Shown here: piece after piece, positions 22,181 to 31,490 of the stretch | Layout: each line of letters begins with the position of its first letter | Numbering within the stretch: the stretch's first letter is position 1 | NCBI RefSeq assembly: GCF_039631355.1 | Contig: NZ_JBDIVF010000010.1 | Coordinates: forward strand, 43,082-107,081 | DNA from: Uliginosibacterium paludis | GTDB lineage: Bacteria; Pseudomonadota; Gammaproteobacteria; Burkholderiales; Rhodocyclaceae | Length of the DNA: 64,000 bases | Direction of reading: 5' to 3' | Translations under genes and position numbers: made by a program | The notes under the pieces: model-generated | Database searches by the model: none | The model's input: the letters and a program-made list of their open reading frames with translations, nothing else | Told to the model about the DNA's origin: nothing

Positions 22181-25003
22181 ATGGCAAGCATTGAAGAAAT
22201 CAAAGACCGAGTAGATCTTCCAGACCTCGCCGCCAGCCTCGGCATGAAGCAGGGCGCTGGCCAGAAGGCCAACTGGTTCAGCCCCGCCCGCGAGGAGAAG
22301 AATCCGTCGCTCTCCATCACGCAAAAGGGCGGCCGCTGGAGCTGGAAGGATTGGGCGGGCGATGACAGCGCGGCCGGCAGCTGCATCGATCTGGTCATTT
22401 ACTGTGGCCGTGCGAATGACGTGAGCGAGGCGCTCAAGTTTCTGCATGAATACTTGGGCATCCCGACCGAGTCGCCGCTGCGCGATGAGCCGCGCCGTGA
22501 GCGCACGCTGGCCGAGAGCATCGGTGAGGATTGTCTGCGTCAGGCCGAGCAGGCGAAGGACTACCTGATGAGCCGTCGCATCAGCGTCGAGCTCATCAAT
22601 GAAGCCATCGCCCGCAAAAGCATCGGTTTCAACACCTACACCAGCAAGAAGGTCGAGGCTGGCCAAGCGGGTCACGGTGGCCCGGCCGTGGCGTTCATCG
22701 TGCGAGAGCTCACAACACCGCGCATCGTGGCGGTGGATCTGCGCTACCTCGATCCTGCGCTCAATGGCGGCGTCAAGACTCAATGCCAGGGCGACAAGCA
22801 ACTGCACGGCTGGACCTTGTGCCCGCGGAAGCTGGCGGAAGCGCGTACGGTAATCCTCACCGAGTCCAGCATCAATGCCCTGTCTGTGGAATGTGCTCGG
22901 CTCCCGAAGACGGCGGCCTATGCGGTGCTCGGCACGAAGAACATCAAGCATAAGGACTGGCGCTGGTTGCGCGGCCGGCAGGTGCTCATCGCATTCGATC
23001 ACACGGATGCGGTAGACGAGAAATCTGGCAACCGACCCGGGCTCTCCGCAGCCTGGGAAATGCACGAGATTCTGACCCGTCTCGATATCTCCGCGATGCT
23101 CATCGACATGTCCGGCTGGGGTGAAGGGTGTGATCTCAACGACTACCTGAAGGAGCATGGCCCGGAAAAGCTCGCAGGCGCCTTAAGACGTATTGAACCC
23201 TGGCTCTTTCAGGGCATGGCCGGCTTTGACAAGAAGGATGACCGGCCGGAAGGACGGCAGCGCGTCTATCTGCCCTGGCATGACGCCTCGGTGTATTGGC
23301 GCTACCGCGTGCAGAAGGATTTCACCACCTACATCACCGAGCTCAAGACGGACGACCAGGGCGCGGTCAGCATGGATTCGAAAGAGGTCTGCAGCTTCCG
23401 CGTGGCGGGCCTCTCACGCGTCACGATCCAGGGCACAGTGGCCACCACCACTGGTGAAGAAGATAGCCAGCCCTCGGTGGCCTTTGCCGCGGTGGTTCAG
23501 GCGGCTCGACATGGCGACAAGCTCATGCGTCAGGTGGTGGAGGACGAGAAGCTCTTCAACATCGACACCTGGAAGAAGTTCGGCGCGGTGTGGGATCAGA
23601 GCCGCTTCATGCGCATGCTCAACATTCTCGAGCGGGGCGCAGGCATCGGCGAGCGCAAGGCCGCGAACTTCGTGGGCCTGTGCTTCATGGACGGCCGGCT
23701 GACCGTGAGCGAAGGCAGCGACACCTATTTCACCAACCCGAAACAGCAGTGCCCTTACAGCAACCTGAGCTTTCCGACCGGCCGGGCCAGTGACGCCCGC
23801 AAGGTAATCGAAGCGTATCAAGCGACCTTCCGCGATAACGCAGCCAGCATTCTGCTGGCCTGGACGATGGGCGCGCACATGAAGGTGTTGCTGGGCTTCT
23901 GGCCGCACATGCAACTCCAGGCGAGCAAGGGCAGCGGCAAGAGCGTGCTCACCGGCCGCCTCGAGCAGACCACCGCCATCAAGGTGTTCTCGAAGGAGGC
24001 AATCAAAACGGCGTTTCGCCTGGTGATCACCACCAGCGCGACGAGCCACCCGGTGGGCTGGGAGGAAATCTCGGCCAACCAGCAGGTCGTGATTGATGCT
24101 GCGGTCAGCCTGCTGCAGGAGGCCTACAACTTCAAGAGCTCGCCACGCGGTACGGACGCCCTGGAATATCTGACGTGTGCGCCGGTGCTCCTCATCGGGG
24201 AAGACGTGCCGGTTCGCTCGCTGACGGGCAAGCTGGTGCGCGCTGACCTCACCGGCAAGAAGGGGCCGATGATGCCCATGGACCTGCCGCGCTTCCCGGT
24301 TCGCCAGTGGCTGGAATTCCTGGCCAGCCAGGACCGCCACGCGGTGCACCGGAAGTACGAGGAGCTCCGCAAGCATTGCCTGGCCAAGAGCCGGGCGAGC
24401 GGCACCGATGATGGCGCGCAGCGGATGGCGGCGAACTATGCCTGCATCCTGCTGGCCTGGCGTTACCTATGCGAGTTCGCCGGCATCGAGGCCTACGACC
24501 AGGGCGGCTTCCCGCAAGACGTGCTCGCCGAAATGAACCGGCACATCGGCGAGACCAGCGCGGACCGCGAGCCTTGGGTCTGGATCATGGAGACGCTCCT
24601 ATCTGAAATCTCCTCCCATTCTTTCGAGCATCCGTACGTTTGGGATGTTGTGAAGGACGCGGCCGGCGAGGAGGCGCTCTGCCTGCTGCTGCGCCCCTCA
24701 CATGTCATGGACCATATCAAGACCACCACGCGCCTGCGAGACATCTGGAATGGCCTGCCGGTGAAGAGCGATCGGGTGTTCAAGCAGCAGCTGCGCCACA
24801 GCGGCGTGATCGTGGCGGACGACATCGAGCGGATGATCGGCCCGGATGGCAACCGGCAGCGCATGGGCCACCTCACCGCCATCAGCCTGGAGCGCCTGAA
24901 GGCCTTCGGCCTGCACGCCGTACAGCGTGGGGGCGAGCGCGGCGATGCCCTGCTCTATGACGGTGTCGCACCCGCGGCGAGAGGTATGGCGGCCGCTGCA
25001 TGA
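22181..25003 (+). CDS. P4-alpha-like primase/helicase replication protein
   Basis: 940 residues from ATG 22181 (a GTG at 22169 is possible). MASIEEIKDRVDLPDLAASL is a DnaG/CHC2-type N-terminus, but the zinc Cys/His residues are mostly missing (NWFSPAREEKNPSL). A Toprim-like domain follows (ILTESSINALS, LIAFDHTD, CDLNDYLKEHG; about 225-325). The C-terminal half is a DUF927-like helicase with Walker A ASKGSGKS (about 583-590) and LLIGEDVPVRSL. It probably primes and unwinds DNA at the phage origin; the iteron cluster at 25209-25573 lies immediately downstream. The final 60 residues may form a small binding domain. Confidence 0.8.
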   Translation: MASIEEIKDRVDLPDLAASLGMKQGAGQKANWFSPAREEKNPSLSITQKGGRWSWKDWAGDDSAAGSCIDLVIYCGRANDVSEALKFLHEYLGIPTESPLRDEPRRERTLAESIGEDCLRQAEQAKDYLMSRRISVELINEAIARKSIGFNTYTSKKVEAGQAGHGGPAVAFIVRELTTPRIVAVDLRYLDPALNGGVKTQCQGDKQLHGWTLCPRKLAEARTVILTESSINALSVECARLPKTAAYAVLGTKNIKHKDWRWLRGRQVLIAFDHTDAVDEKSGNRPGLSAAWEMHEILTRLDISAMLIDMSGWGEGCDLNDYLKEHGPEKLAGALRRIEPWLFQGMAGFDKKDDRPEGRQRVYLPWHDASVYWRYRVQKDFTTYITELKTDDQGAVSMDSKEVCSFRVAGLSRVTIQGTVATTTGEEDSQPSVAFAAVVQAARHGDKLMRQVVEDEKLFNIDTWKKFGAVWDQSRFMRMLNILERGAGIGERKAANFVGLCFMDGRLTVSEGSDTYFTNPKQQCPYSNLSFPTGRASDARKVIEAYQATFRDNAASILLAWTMGAHMKVLLGFWPHMQLQASKGSGKSVLTGRLEQTTAIKVFSKEAIKTAFRLVITTSATSHPVGWEEISANQQVVIDAAVSLLQEAYNFKSSPRGTDALEYLTCAPVLLIGEDVPVRSLTGKLVRADLTGKKGPMMPMDLPRFPVRQWLEFLASQDRHAVHRKYEELRKHCLAKSRASGTDDGAQRMAANYACILLAWRYLCEFAGIEAYDQGGFPQDVLAEMNRHIGETSADREPWVWIMETLLSEISSHSFEHPYVWDVVKDAAGEEALCLLLRPSHVMDHIKTTTRLRDIWNGLPVKSDRVFKQQLRHSGVIVADDIERMIGPDGNRQRMGHLTAISLERLKAFGLHAVQRGGERGDALLYDGVAPAARGMAAAA

Positions 25004-25208
25004 AGCCTGCAGCGCCCATTTCAAGGCTCATCACCCCTTCCGGGCGAAAGCCCGGCTGATCAGGAAAGTGGGCCGGCCGAGGCTAATCGCTTGGCCGCCG
25101 CCCCCCTTACCCCCCGCACAAGAAACCCGGCCCAACGGCAGGCTTTGAAGGCAAAGGGGGCAAAAACTGCGCCAGTCGGTGGAATTGCAGGAGCGGGCAG
25201 AGTTCAAG
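25004..25208 (+). other. leader between replication gene and iteron cluster
   Basis: No gene. A GC-rich hairpin CCGGGC-GAAA-GCCCGG at 25040-25055 may mark the end of the replication gene transcript, although no T-run follows. Confidence 0.5.
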
Positions 25209-25573
25209 AACCCGTGGATTTCGGTGGATAAGTCGCTAAGTCATTGATCGGCGCGGGGTATTTATGCCGAGAGGGTGCGAAATATCCACGAAACAGCGTG
25301 ATTTCTCCACGGGTTGCATTTGTCATTATTTGTGAGAGTTTCCCTATATGTATTTCTATCTATTTGTTTTTAAAGAGAGAGAAGAGAAAGAGGAAAGAAT
25401 GAAGAGCATCCACGGGAACAGGCAAAAAATCCACGGGTCGCGAAGCTGCTCAAAAATGATTCCACGGGTTGGCTCCCCGCAAAACACCCCAACCCGTGGA
25501 ATCCGTGGATACATTTGTCTTTTATATTCAATCGTTTGCAGCAACAACAGACCACATCCACGCATCCACGGAT
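25209..25573. repeat. iteron cluster, putative phage replication origin
   Basis: At least eleven copies of a WTCCACGGGTT-like motif lie on both strands at 25209-25220, 25222-25230, 25284-25290, 25306-25315, 25408-25416, 25429-25439, 25459-25470, 25491-25502, 25501-25510, 25556-25562 and 25564-25573. The central part (25321-25405) is AT- and purine-rich and would melt easily. The cluster follows the primase/helicase gene, like P4 alpha and its iteron origin. No gene is credible across it. Confidence 0.72.
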
Positions 25574-25604
25574 TTTTTTCCCCCTACCCCCTCCGGAGGC
25601 CGGC

Positions 25605-25808
25605 ATGATCTTCCTCACGCGTACCAATCTCACTGAACTCAGTGGCCGGAAGCGCCCGAACGCTGTTCGGGCTTGGCTCGATTGCCAGGGCATCCCATAC
25701 GTGGTTGGGGCGGACAAATGGCCACGTGTGCTGGAGGCCGCTATCCTTTCCAAAATGGGAATGGCAGACAGCTCTGCCGGCGAAGAACCGAGGCTGATCC
25801 TTGACTAA
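25605..25808 (+). CDS. DUF4224 domain protein
   Basis: 67 residues from ATG 25605, preceded by CCGGAGG. FLTRTNLTELSGRKRPNAVRAWL and GIPYVVGADKWPRV match DUF4224, a small family usually encoded just before a phage tyrosine integrase. It may serve as an excisionase or integrase partner (inference from position). It overlaps the TTG start of the integrase by eight bases. Confidence 0.8.
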   Translation: MIFLTRTNLTELSGRKRPNAVRAWLDCQGIPYVVGADKWPRVLEAAILSKMGMADSSAGEEPRLILD

Positions 25809-26760
25809 GAGCAGAACGCTACCGCGCTGGATGCACCTAAAGCACGGCCGCTACTACATCGTCCGAGAGAACAAATGGACACCACTGGCGCGAGATCTGC
25901 ACGACGCGCTGGTGGAGTACGCTCAACTCACGGCCACGACCAACCGCGGGGAAATGGCAGAACTGGTAAACCGGGCGTTGGAAGATATGCGGCTCACGGT
26001 CGCCGACAGCACGTATAAGAACTACAGCGTCTGTGCCAAGCGGGTGAAGAGATCTTTTGCCAAGTTCACGCCACGCCAGGTCAGGCCGGTGCACGTCGCT
26101 GAGTTCCTTGATCACCACAAGAAGAAACCGAGCATGGCGAACCTGCTGCACTCGTTCCTGAAAGGGATGTTCCAACGTGCGGTGCGCTGGGGCATCGTCG
26201 AAGCCAACCCGGTGCGCGATATCCAACAGTTCGCCACCAAGCGCCGCGACCGCTACATCACAGCCGACGAATACCAAAAGATCCTGGCCAAGGCTCCAGA
26301 GACGCTGCAGTGCCTCATGGAAATCGCTTACATCACCGGTCAGCGCATCGGTGACGTAATGAATATCCGGTATTCGGACATTACCGAGGCGGGCCTCTTC
26401 GTCAGACAGCAGAAAACCAAGGCCCGGGTAATGATCACCATGACGCCAGACCTCACCGCAGCCATCAACAAGGCGCGCTCGATCCACCAGTCAGTGAAAG
26501 GCCTGACGCTCTTTCACAAGCGTAACGGCGAGTTGCTGGCCTACTCGACGATCTACGGCCACTGGCAGAAGGCTTGTAAAGCGGCAGGCGTGGAAGACGC
26601 CCACTTCCACGATATCCGCGCTGCCTCCGCGACGGATGCGAAAAAACAGGGTCTCGACAGCAGAAAACTCCTTGGCCACACCACCGAAAGCAGCCACAAC
26701 CGCTACCTTCGCGACAAGGAAACTCCTGTTGCGACACCTGTCCCTGCAAGAAAATCTTAG
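25801..26760 (+). CDS. int: tyrosine recombinase integrase
   Basis: 319 residues, TTG start at 25801 inside the DUF4224 gene. N-terminal arm-binding and core-binding domains (about 60-140) precede the catalytic domain. The active residues are visible: R182 (TGQRIGDV), H270-x-x-R273 (HFHDIRA), H293 (LLGHTT) and the nucleophile Y302 (HNRYLR). It integrates and excises the prophage. Position next to the right junction suggests attR just downstream, between about 26761 and 26900. Confidence 0.93.
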   Translation: MTKSRTLPRWMHLKHGRYYIVRENKWTPLARDLHDALVEYAQLTATTNRGEMAELVNRALEDMRLTVADSTYKNYSVCAKRVKRSFAKFTPRQVRPVHVAEFLDHHKKKPSMANLLHSFLKGMFQRAVRWGIVEANPVRDIQQFATKRRDRYITADEYQKILAKAPETLQCLMEIAYITGQRIGDVMNIRYSDITEAGLFVRQQKTKARVMITMTPDLTAAINKARSIHQSVKGLTLFHKRNGELLAYSTIYGHWQKACKAAGVEDAHFHDIRAASATDAKKQGLDSRKLLGHTTESSHNRYLRDKETPVATPVPARKS

Positions 26761-27237
26761 ACGCGTCTAAGAAAAAACCGCCAAAACCCTGCTGTAGAGG
26801 GAAGAAAAATTAACGCTACATGAACTTCGACAAGATCGAGGAATACGTTGAAGTAGCGAAAGAAGTCAGCATCTGAGCGCTGCCGGCACGAGCCTCAACC
26901 AAGCCCGGAAACCCGCCGCAAGGCGGGGCCGGGCTTTTTAACTTTCCGGGCGCTTGCCGCGCGGACCGTCCCCGGTGTGCCCAACAGTCGTCCGCCTCGC
27001 GCCCGCAAGGGCCTGACCTGTCAGGCGCTCCTCTTGCCCTCTGATCGATGCAGGGGCAAGTTGCGGATGCTTTTGCGCCCATGCCACCATCTGTCCGTTA
27101 GTCGGCTTGAAATTGCGGCAAATAGCAATCGCGAAATACAAAGAGGGTAAGCTAGCCCCCATACTTTAGTTATACGCATTCAGCATCAGAGCGATTACTC
27201 AGCCCAAACTCCCCACTGCCGCACTCATTCGAACGTC
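26761..27237 (+). other. prophage right junction region
   Basis: No supported gene. The attR core should lie here, but it cannot be defined without the left end. A short frame at 26820-26876 (MNFDKIEEYVEVAKEVSI) has no ribosome site and could be the 3' end of a host gene cut by integration. A terminator lies at 26901-26940. No tRNA was seen. A 74-codon minus-strand frame (26938-27162) lacks any signature. Confidence 0.5.
26901..26940 (+). terminator. strong rho-independent terminator
   Basis: AAGCCCGG and CCCGCC pair with GGCGGG and CCGGGCTT around a GCAA loop, followed by TTTTT. It ends transcription of the integrase and/or of the host sequence next to the junction. Confidence 0.85.
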
Positions 27238-27921
27238 ATGATGCCCGCCTTTCCCGGATCCGGCCCGATGAAACCTCAGCGCTCAAGGTTCTGTGGTTCC
27301 TCGTCCGGTCATCAATCGGGAGGACATCTTTTCGATGCGCTGCGCGAACTCGAGTTCGAGCAAAGTCTGGAAATCGACGGCCAGCGCCTCCGGGTCGGCC
27401 TTGCCAACAATGCCTGGCAGATGTACCAGGCGCACCTGCTGCTGGAAAAACTGCATGCGCGAAACGGGCAGCGCAGCCATGTGCGCCCGCTGTGTCCCGG
27501 CCTGAATCACGCCGTGGCCGTTGCGCTCAAAGTCCAGCCCGCTTCCCGCAGCCTGCGCGCACAGGGAATCCTGGTCCTGCGACGCGACAGCCATGAAGGG
27601 CTGGCACTTGAGCAACGTCATCTGGCGCAACTCGAGTCGCTGCGCCAGCAGGGCGCCCGTCTCATCGAGATCGAGCTGGTTGCCTTCGAGGAAGTGACCC
27701 AGCTTGAAAACCTGCTCCACGCGATGATCAGGAGCCTGCTGCAGTCGGTCAATGACTGGCAGGCAACGGACATCCTGGTGGAATGTCCGCGCGAACACGC
27801 AAAAATCTATTGTCGCCGGCTCGGCTTCAAACGCTGCGGCGAGCGCGGGCATGGCAACTCGCGCCTATTGCTGAGACTCTCAGCCGCGCGCCTGCTGGAC
27901 CGCATGCCCCGCATTTCCTGA
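27238..27921 (+). CDS. FeeM-like N-acyltransferase (GNAT fold)
   Basis: 227 residues, ATG 27238 or perhaps ATG 27268. QRLRVGLANNAWQMYQAHLL starts a GNAT-type domain, and VECPREHAKIYCRRLGFKRCGE near the C-terminus is the (N/V)P-x-H-x-x-(F/I)Y-x-R-x-LGF pattern of FeeM-like N-acyl amino acid synthases and related acyltransferases. These transfer an acyl group from acyl-ACP to an amino acid. Some relatives work with exosortase systems; none is visible here. It is the first host-type gene beyond the prophage. The opposite frame (27283-27852) is a shadow. Confidence 0.6.
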   Translation: MMPAFPGSGPMKPQRSRFCGSSSGHQSGGHLFDALRELEFEQSLEIDGQRLRVGLANNAWQMYQAHLLLEKLHARNGQRSHVRPLCPGLNHAVAVALKVQPASRSLRAQGILVLRRDSHEGLALEQRHLAQLESLRQQGARLIEIELVAFEEVTQLENLLHAMIRSLLQSVNDWQATDILVECPREHAKIYCRRLGFKRCGERGHGNSRLLLRLSAARLLDRMPRIS

Positions 27922-27956
27922 AACACGGGGTCATGCATCGAGCGGCACTGCCCCGA

Positions 27957-29033
27957 TCAACGCGTCGGGCTCTTGCTGCAGAGCGTGCTGGCCCGCACGA
28001 CCAGGTCGTGATAGAGCACCGGGCTTTCCGGAATGGCGCAGGCTTCCGGATAAGGCTCGCCACGGCGCTCGCAGATCCGGCGTACCAGCAGGCGCAAAGC
28101 GACCTCTGCCATGCGCGGCGTGTCCTGGGTCATGGAGGTCAGCGGCGGAATCAGGAAGGCACTTTCCGGCTGGTTATCAACGCCCATGACCGCAATGTCT
28201 TCCGGCACGCGCAGACCCAGTCTGTGGGCTTCAGCCAGAACACCGATTGCCATCCGGTCACTGCCCACGAACACGGCGTCCAGCTGCGGGCAGATTTCCC
28301 GCAGACGGCGCAGCCCGGGCCCGCCACTGGTGACATCCCAGTCGCCTTCAACGAGATTGCGCCCGGCTTCGGGCAGCCCCGCTTCGGCAAGCGCTGCTCG
28401 CCAGCCTTCCACGCGCTGCTGAGTCACCCAACGGTTGGCCGGCCCGGAAATGTGTCCGATATTGCGCCGCCCAAGGCTCAGCAGGTGCCGCGTAGCGAGC
28501 CGGCCCGCTTCGAAGTTGTCGAAACTGACGGTATCCACACCCGGGCGCGCCTTGGCATTGATGGCCACAAGCGGCATGGGCAGGGACGCGAGATCGAAGT
28601 CATCCAGCCAGGCGTGACTGTCTCCGATTTCAGGTCCGGCCCAGATGACGCCGTCGACCTGTCGCTCGATCAGGAAATCGAGCATGGCCCGTACGCTGCC
28701 TGCGCTGAAATCAACCATTTCCTTGATGAGCAGCGCATAACCCATGCGATCTGCCTGCCGAACCATGCCGAGGTAGGCGACGCCGGTCACCAGATACCCC
28801 TGACCGCCGTTACTCACCACACCGATGGTCTGACTTCTGCCCGTACTGAGCTGTCGCGCGAGAGCACTCGGCCTGAAGCCGAGCGTTTCGATACAGTGAA
28901 GCACACGCTCCCGGGTGTCTTCGGTCACATGCGCGCTGCCGTTTACCACCCTTGAAACGGTCTGCTTTGAAACACCTGCCAGCTTGGCTACGTCTGCCAG
29001 GGTGACGCGTTTGTCCCCGCCCGGAATCGTCAC
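27957..29033 (-). CDS. LacI-family transcriptional regulator
   Basis: 358 residues if started at GTG 29033 (AGGGCAGG upstream); an upstream ATG at 29168 would add a basic extension. VTLADVAKLAGVSKQTVSRVVNG is the LacI helix-turn-helix and hinge region (about 10-55), followed by a periplasmic-binding-protein-like sugar domain (IGVVSNGGQGYL, DGVIWAGPE, VFVGSDRMAIGVL). Divergent from the GH28 enzyme gene, so it most likely controls it in response to a pectin-derived sugar (inference). Confidence 0.9.
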   Translation of the reverse strand: MTIPGGDKRVTLADVAKLAGVSKQTVSRVVNGSAHVTEDTRERVLHCIETLGFRPSALARQLSTGRSQTIGVVSNGGQGYLVTGVAYLGMVRQADRMGYALLIKEMVDFSAGSVRAMLDFLIERQVDGVIWAGPEIGDSHAWLDDFDLASLPMPLVAINAKARPGVDTVSFDNFEAGRLATRHLLSLGRRNIGHISGPANRWVTQQRVEGWRAALAEAGLPEAGRNLVEGDWDVTSGGPGLRRLREICPQLDAVFVGSDRMAIGVLAEAHRLGLRVPEDIAVMGVDNQPESAFLIPPLTSMTQDTPRMAEVALRLLVRRICERRGEPYPEACAIPESPVLYHDLVVRASTLCSKSPTR

Positions 29034-29227
29034 GATTGACCTGCCCTTTCCTGTTCTCTGAATGCGCTTGCCTCGGCCACGGCGCCTCTTGCCAGCATGA
29101 AACACATCCAGGCGAGGCGCCCAAGTTCCGGCACTGCCCGGGATTATCACCTGAAAGGCCGCCGCCAAGCCTGCAGTGGTCGTCCCTGAGTGTTGCGCCG
29201 ACGCCGCAGAATGAACCGTGCTTCAGG

Positions 29228-29241
29228 TGAGACCGGTAGCA
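29228..29241. promoter_or_regulatory. candidate LacI-type operator
   Basis: TGAGACCGGTAGCA matches 10 of 14 positions of a TGAAACCGGTTTCA-like operator with a central CG, as used by many LacI-family proteins. It lies 55 bases before the GH28 start, in the divergent promoter region (29034-29296). Only one half is well conserved, so the call is tentative. Confidence 0.35.
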
Positions 29242-29296
29242 TCGTGAGCCGAAAGCACAACAAGGCCGCAACGCCGGTCAGTAAAGGGAGGAGACC

Positions 29297-31420
29297 ATGC
29301 CGCAGCACAGAACATTGATGCCACTCGAAAAGGCGACCACATATTTGACGGCAGTGGCACTTTCGGCCGCAGCCCTGACAGCATGCGGCGGCGGTGGAGG
29401 CGGCGTACAGGTCGGATCCGGAGGCACTTCAGCCGCCTCGTCCGCAGCGGCATCATCGGCGTCCTCAACTGCCAGCAGTTCGGTAGCATCCAGCGCCACA
29501 GGGGGCAATGCGTCATCCGCCTCCTCGTCGTCGCTCGCGTCCTCATCGCTCTCGTCAACCGCCAGCGCACTCCCGGCGCCGGTCGATCTGCAGGTACCGA
29601 CGCTGGCCTATGACGACACATCGATCACGCTGGTCTGGAAGAAGCCGGATGACTACAGCAAGATTGTCGATTACCGCGTCTACATGAACGGGAAACCGCT
29701 TGGACTGGCCTCTGCCAACAACAGCACGCACTCGCCGGCCAAACCCTACATCGACGCCTTCTACGCGGCCGATGCGGCGGGCTTCCACCGCAAGATCACC
29801 TTCCAGAACTTTCTCGCGACCGGACTTGCAGCAAGCACGAGCTACAGCTTCACGGTTCGCTCCATCGACGCCGCAGGAAACGAATCCGCCGACAGCACCG
29901 CGCTGGTGTGGAAAACCGCAGCAGGCTACGCAAAGGTGGTGAACCTTGCCAGCGCCGGCGCTGTCGGTGACGGCGCAACCGTCAATACCACCGTCATCCA
30001 GAATGCGATCGACACCTGTGCGAGCGGTTCAACGTCGGCTTACGGATGCAAGGTCATCGTTCCAGCTACGGCTGCGAGCGGCAAGGTGTTCGTCAGCGGA
30101 GCCCTGTTTCTCCGCAGCAACATGACGCTGGAAATCGAAGAAGGCGCAACATTGAAAGGCGCCACGCTTGCAAGCGAGTATCCGCTCAATCGCGGCTACC
30201 AGCTCTACAGCTACTTCACGAACTCGACCGATGACCGTCGCCCCCCGTCACTGCTGAATCTGCTGAGCACCTCGCACATGAACGGCAGCAGCGCCCTGAC
30301 AGACCATCAAGGTTACGACGACTCGCGAGGCAGCTTCACCAACATCCGGATCGTGGGCAAGGGAACGCTTGACGGCAGCGGATGGGTCCGAAGCAGCACT
30401 GACACCGTCGACGAGATCGGCAACAAGCTCGCCTACTACGAAGCAGGCAGCGCCAGCAAATGGAGCACGCTGGGGCTCCTCGCGAAGAATCAGATGCTTG
30501 CCGCGCAAACAGAGGTCGGCACCACACTCAACAGCACGCAGAACGCCAACTACTACAGCAACCGGAGGTCCAGCCTTGCCACCTTCCGCGGCGCGCGGAA
30601 CATCTACGTCGGCGGGCTCATGCTGCTGAATCCCGCCTATCACGGCGTCATGTTCCTGGAGAGCGAGAACATCGTTTTCGCCGGAACGCGCTCGCAGACC
30701 TATGACATCAACAATGCCGACGGCGTGGAGTTCGGCAACAGCGACAACGCCATGATCTTCAACAACTTCTTCGACACGGGGGACGATGACGTGAACTTCG
30801 CAGCGGGCCAGGGTGCGGATTACGAGAACGCCCTTGCGCAGCAGAATGCCTGGATTTTCAACAATTACATGCGTGAGGGACATGGAGCGGTTGTGGCAGG
30901 CAGCCACACCGGTGGCTGGATCCAGGACATCCTTGCCGAAGACAATGTCATGTATCACACCGACAACGGCCTGCGTTTGAAGAGTACACCTGCAACAGGT
31001 GGCGGCGCGCGGCGCATCACCTTCCGTGACAACGCGATGAAGGACATGAGCACCAACGCATTTATCTTCACCCTGGCCTACAGCGCGGGAAGCAATGTGT
31101 TCAGCAGCGCCGGTCAGTGTGCACGCTTCCACGACATCAGCATCCGAAACGTAAGCGTGGACAACATCGGCGCGGGCGGCGCTCCCATCGCAGTGGACGG
31201 CTATGCCGGCACGGACGCTACCCTGCCCTACCCAGAAACCTTCCAGGAGGCGATCAGTTTCGATACGCTGAAGATCACCAATGCGAAATCGGCCACGAGC
31301 ATCAGCCGACTGAAAAACAGCAGCTTCAAGGATGTGACGATCACCAACAGTCCGAGCACTTTCTGGGTATTCAGCAACTCCAGTGGCAACAGCTTCACCA
31401 ACGTAAGTCCGGCGCCCTGA
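29297..31420 (+). CDS. lipoprotein FnIII-GH28 polygalacturonase-like enzyme
   Basis: 707 residues, ATG 29297 after AGGGAGGAG. N-terminal signal with lipobox (ALTACGG, Cys about 30), a Ser/Ala-rich linker (about 38-90), an FnIII domain (about 95-210) and a right-handed beta-helix GH28 domain (about 213-700). The catalytic motifs are present: N-x-DG (NNADGVEF, about 472), GDDD (about 495), GHG (about 528) and RLK (about 560). It should hydrolyse polygalacturonate at the cell surface and suggests plant association. It is close to exo-acting PehX-type enzymes in layout. A long terminator follows. Confidence 0.88.
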   Translation: MPQHRTLMPLEKATTYLTAVALSAAALTACGGGGGGVQVGSGGTSAASSAAASSASSTASSSVASSATGGNASSASSSSLASSSLSSTASALPAPVDLQVPTLAYDDTSITLVWKKPDDYSKIVDYRVYMNGKPLGLASANNSTHSPAKPYIDAFYAADAAGFHRKITFQNFLATGLAASTSYSFTVRSIDAAGNESADSTALVWKTAAGYAKVVNLASAGAVGDGATVNTTVIQNAIDTCASGSTSAYGCKVIVPATAASGKVFVSGALFLRSNMTLEIEEGATLKGATLASEYPLNRGYQLYSYFTNSTDDRRPPSLLNLLSTSHMNGSSALTDHQGYDDSRGSFTNIRIVGKGTLDGSGWVRSSTDTVDEIGNKLAYYEAGSASKWSTLGLLAKNQMLAAQTEVGTTLNSTQNANYYSNRRSSLATFRGARNIYVGGLMLLNPAYHGVMFLESENIVFAGTRSQTYDINNADGVEFGNSDNAMIFNNFFDTGDDDVNFAAGQGADYENALAQQNAWIFNNYMREGHGAVVAGSHTGGWIQDILAEDNVMYHTDNGLRLKSTPATGGGARRITFRDNAMKDMSTNAFIFTLAYSAGSNVFSSAGQCARFHDISIRNVSVDNIGAGGAPIAVDGYAGTDATLPYPETFQEAISFDTLKITNAKSATSISRLKNSSFKDVTITNSPSTFWVFSNSSGNSFTNVSPAP

Positions 31421-31490
31421 TCGCCTGGAGACAGCGGCGCTTCGAGCCCCCATTCCACGGAAGGCGGGGCCGAAGAAACAGGCAAGCAAA

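Noticed and set aside
22706..22725. GCTCACAACACCGCGC inside the replication gene, resembling half of the Ogr box
   Set aside because: The other palindrome half is missing and it lies in a coding region; probably chance.
25210..25570. CRISPR array as an explanation for the short repeats
   Set aside because: Repeats are about 10 bases, irregularly spaced and in both orientations, unlike CRISPR repeats; no cas genes.
25348..25753. Open frames on both strands across the iteron cluster
   Set aside because: Their repeated IHG and PRV/TRG units are just the iterons read as codons.
26938..27162. 74-codon minus-strand frame after the integrase terminator
   Set aside because: No motif and it begins in a promoter-like gap; not enough evidence.
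27783..28955. 390-codon plus-strand frame opposite the LacI-family gene
   Set aside because: The minus strand encodes an unmistakable LacI helix-turn-helix and sugar-binding domain.
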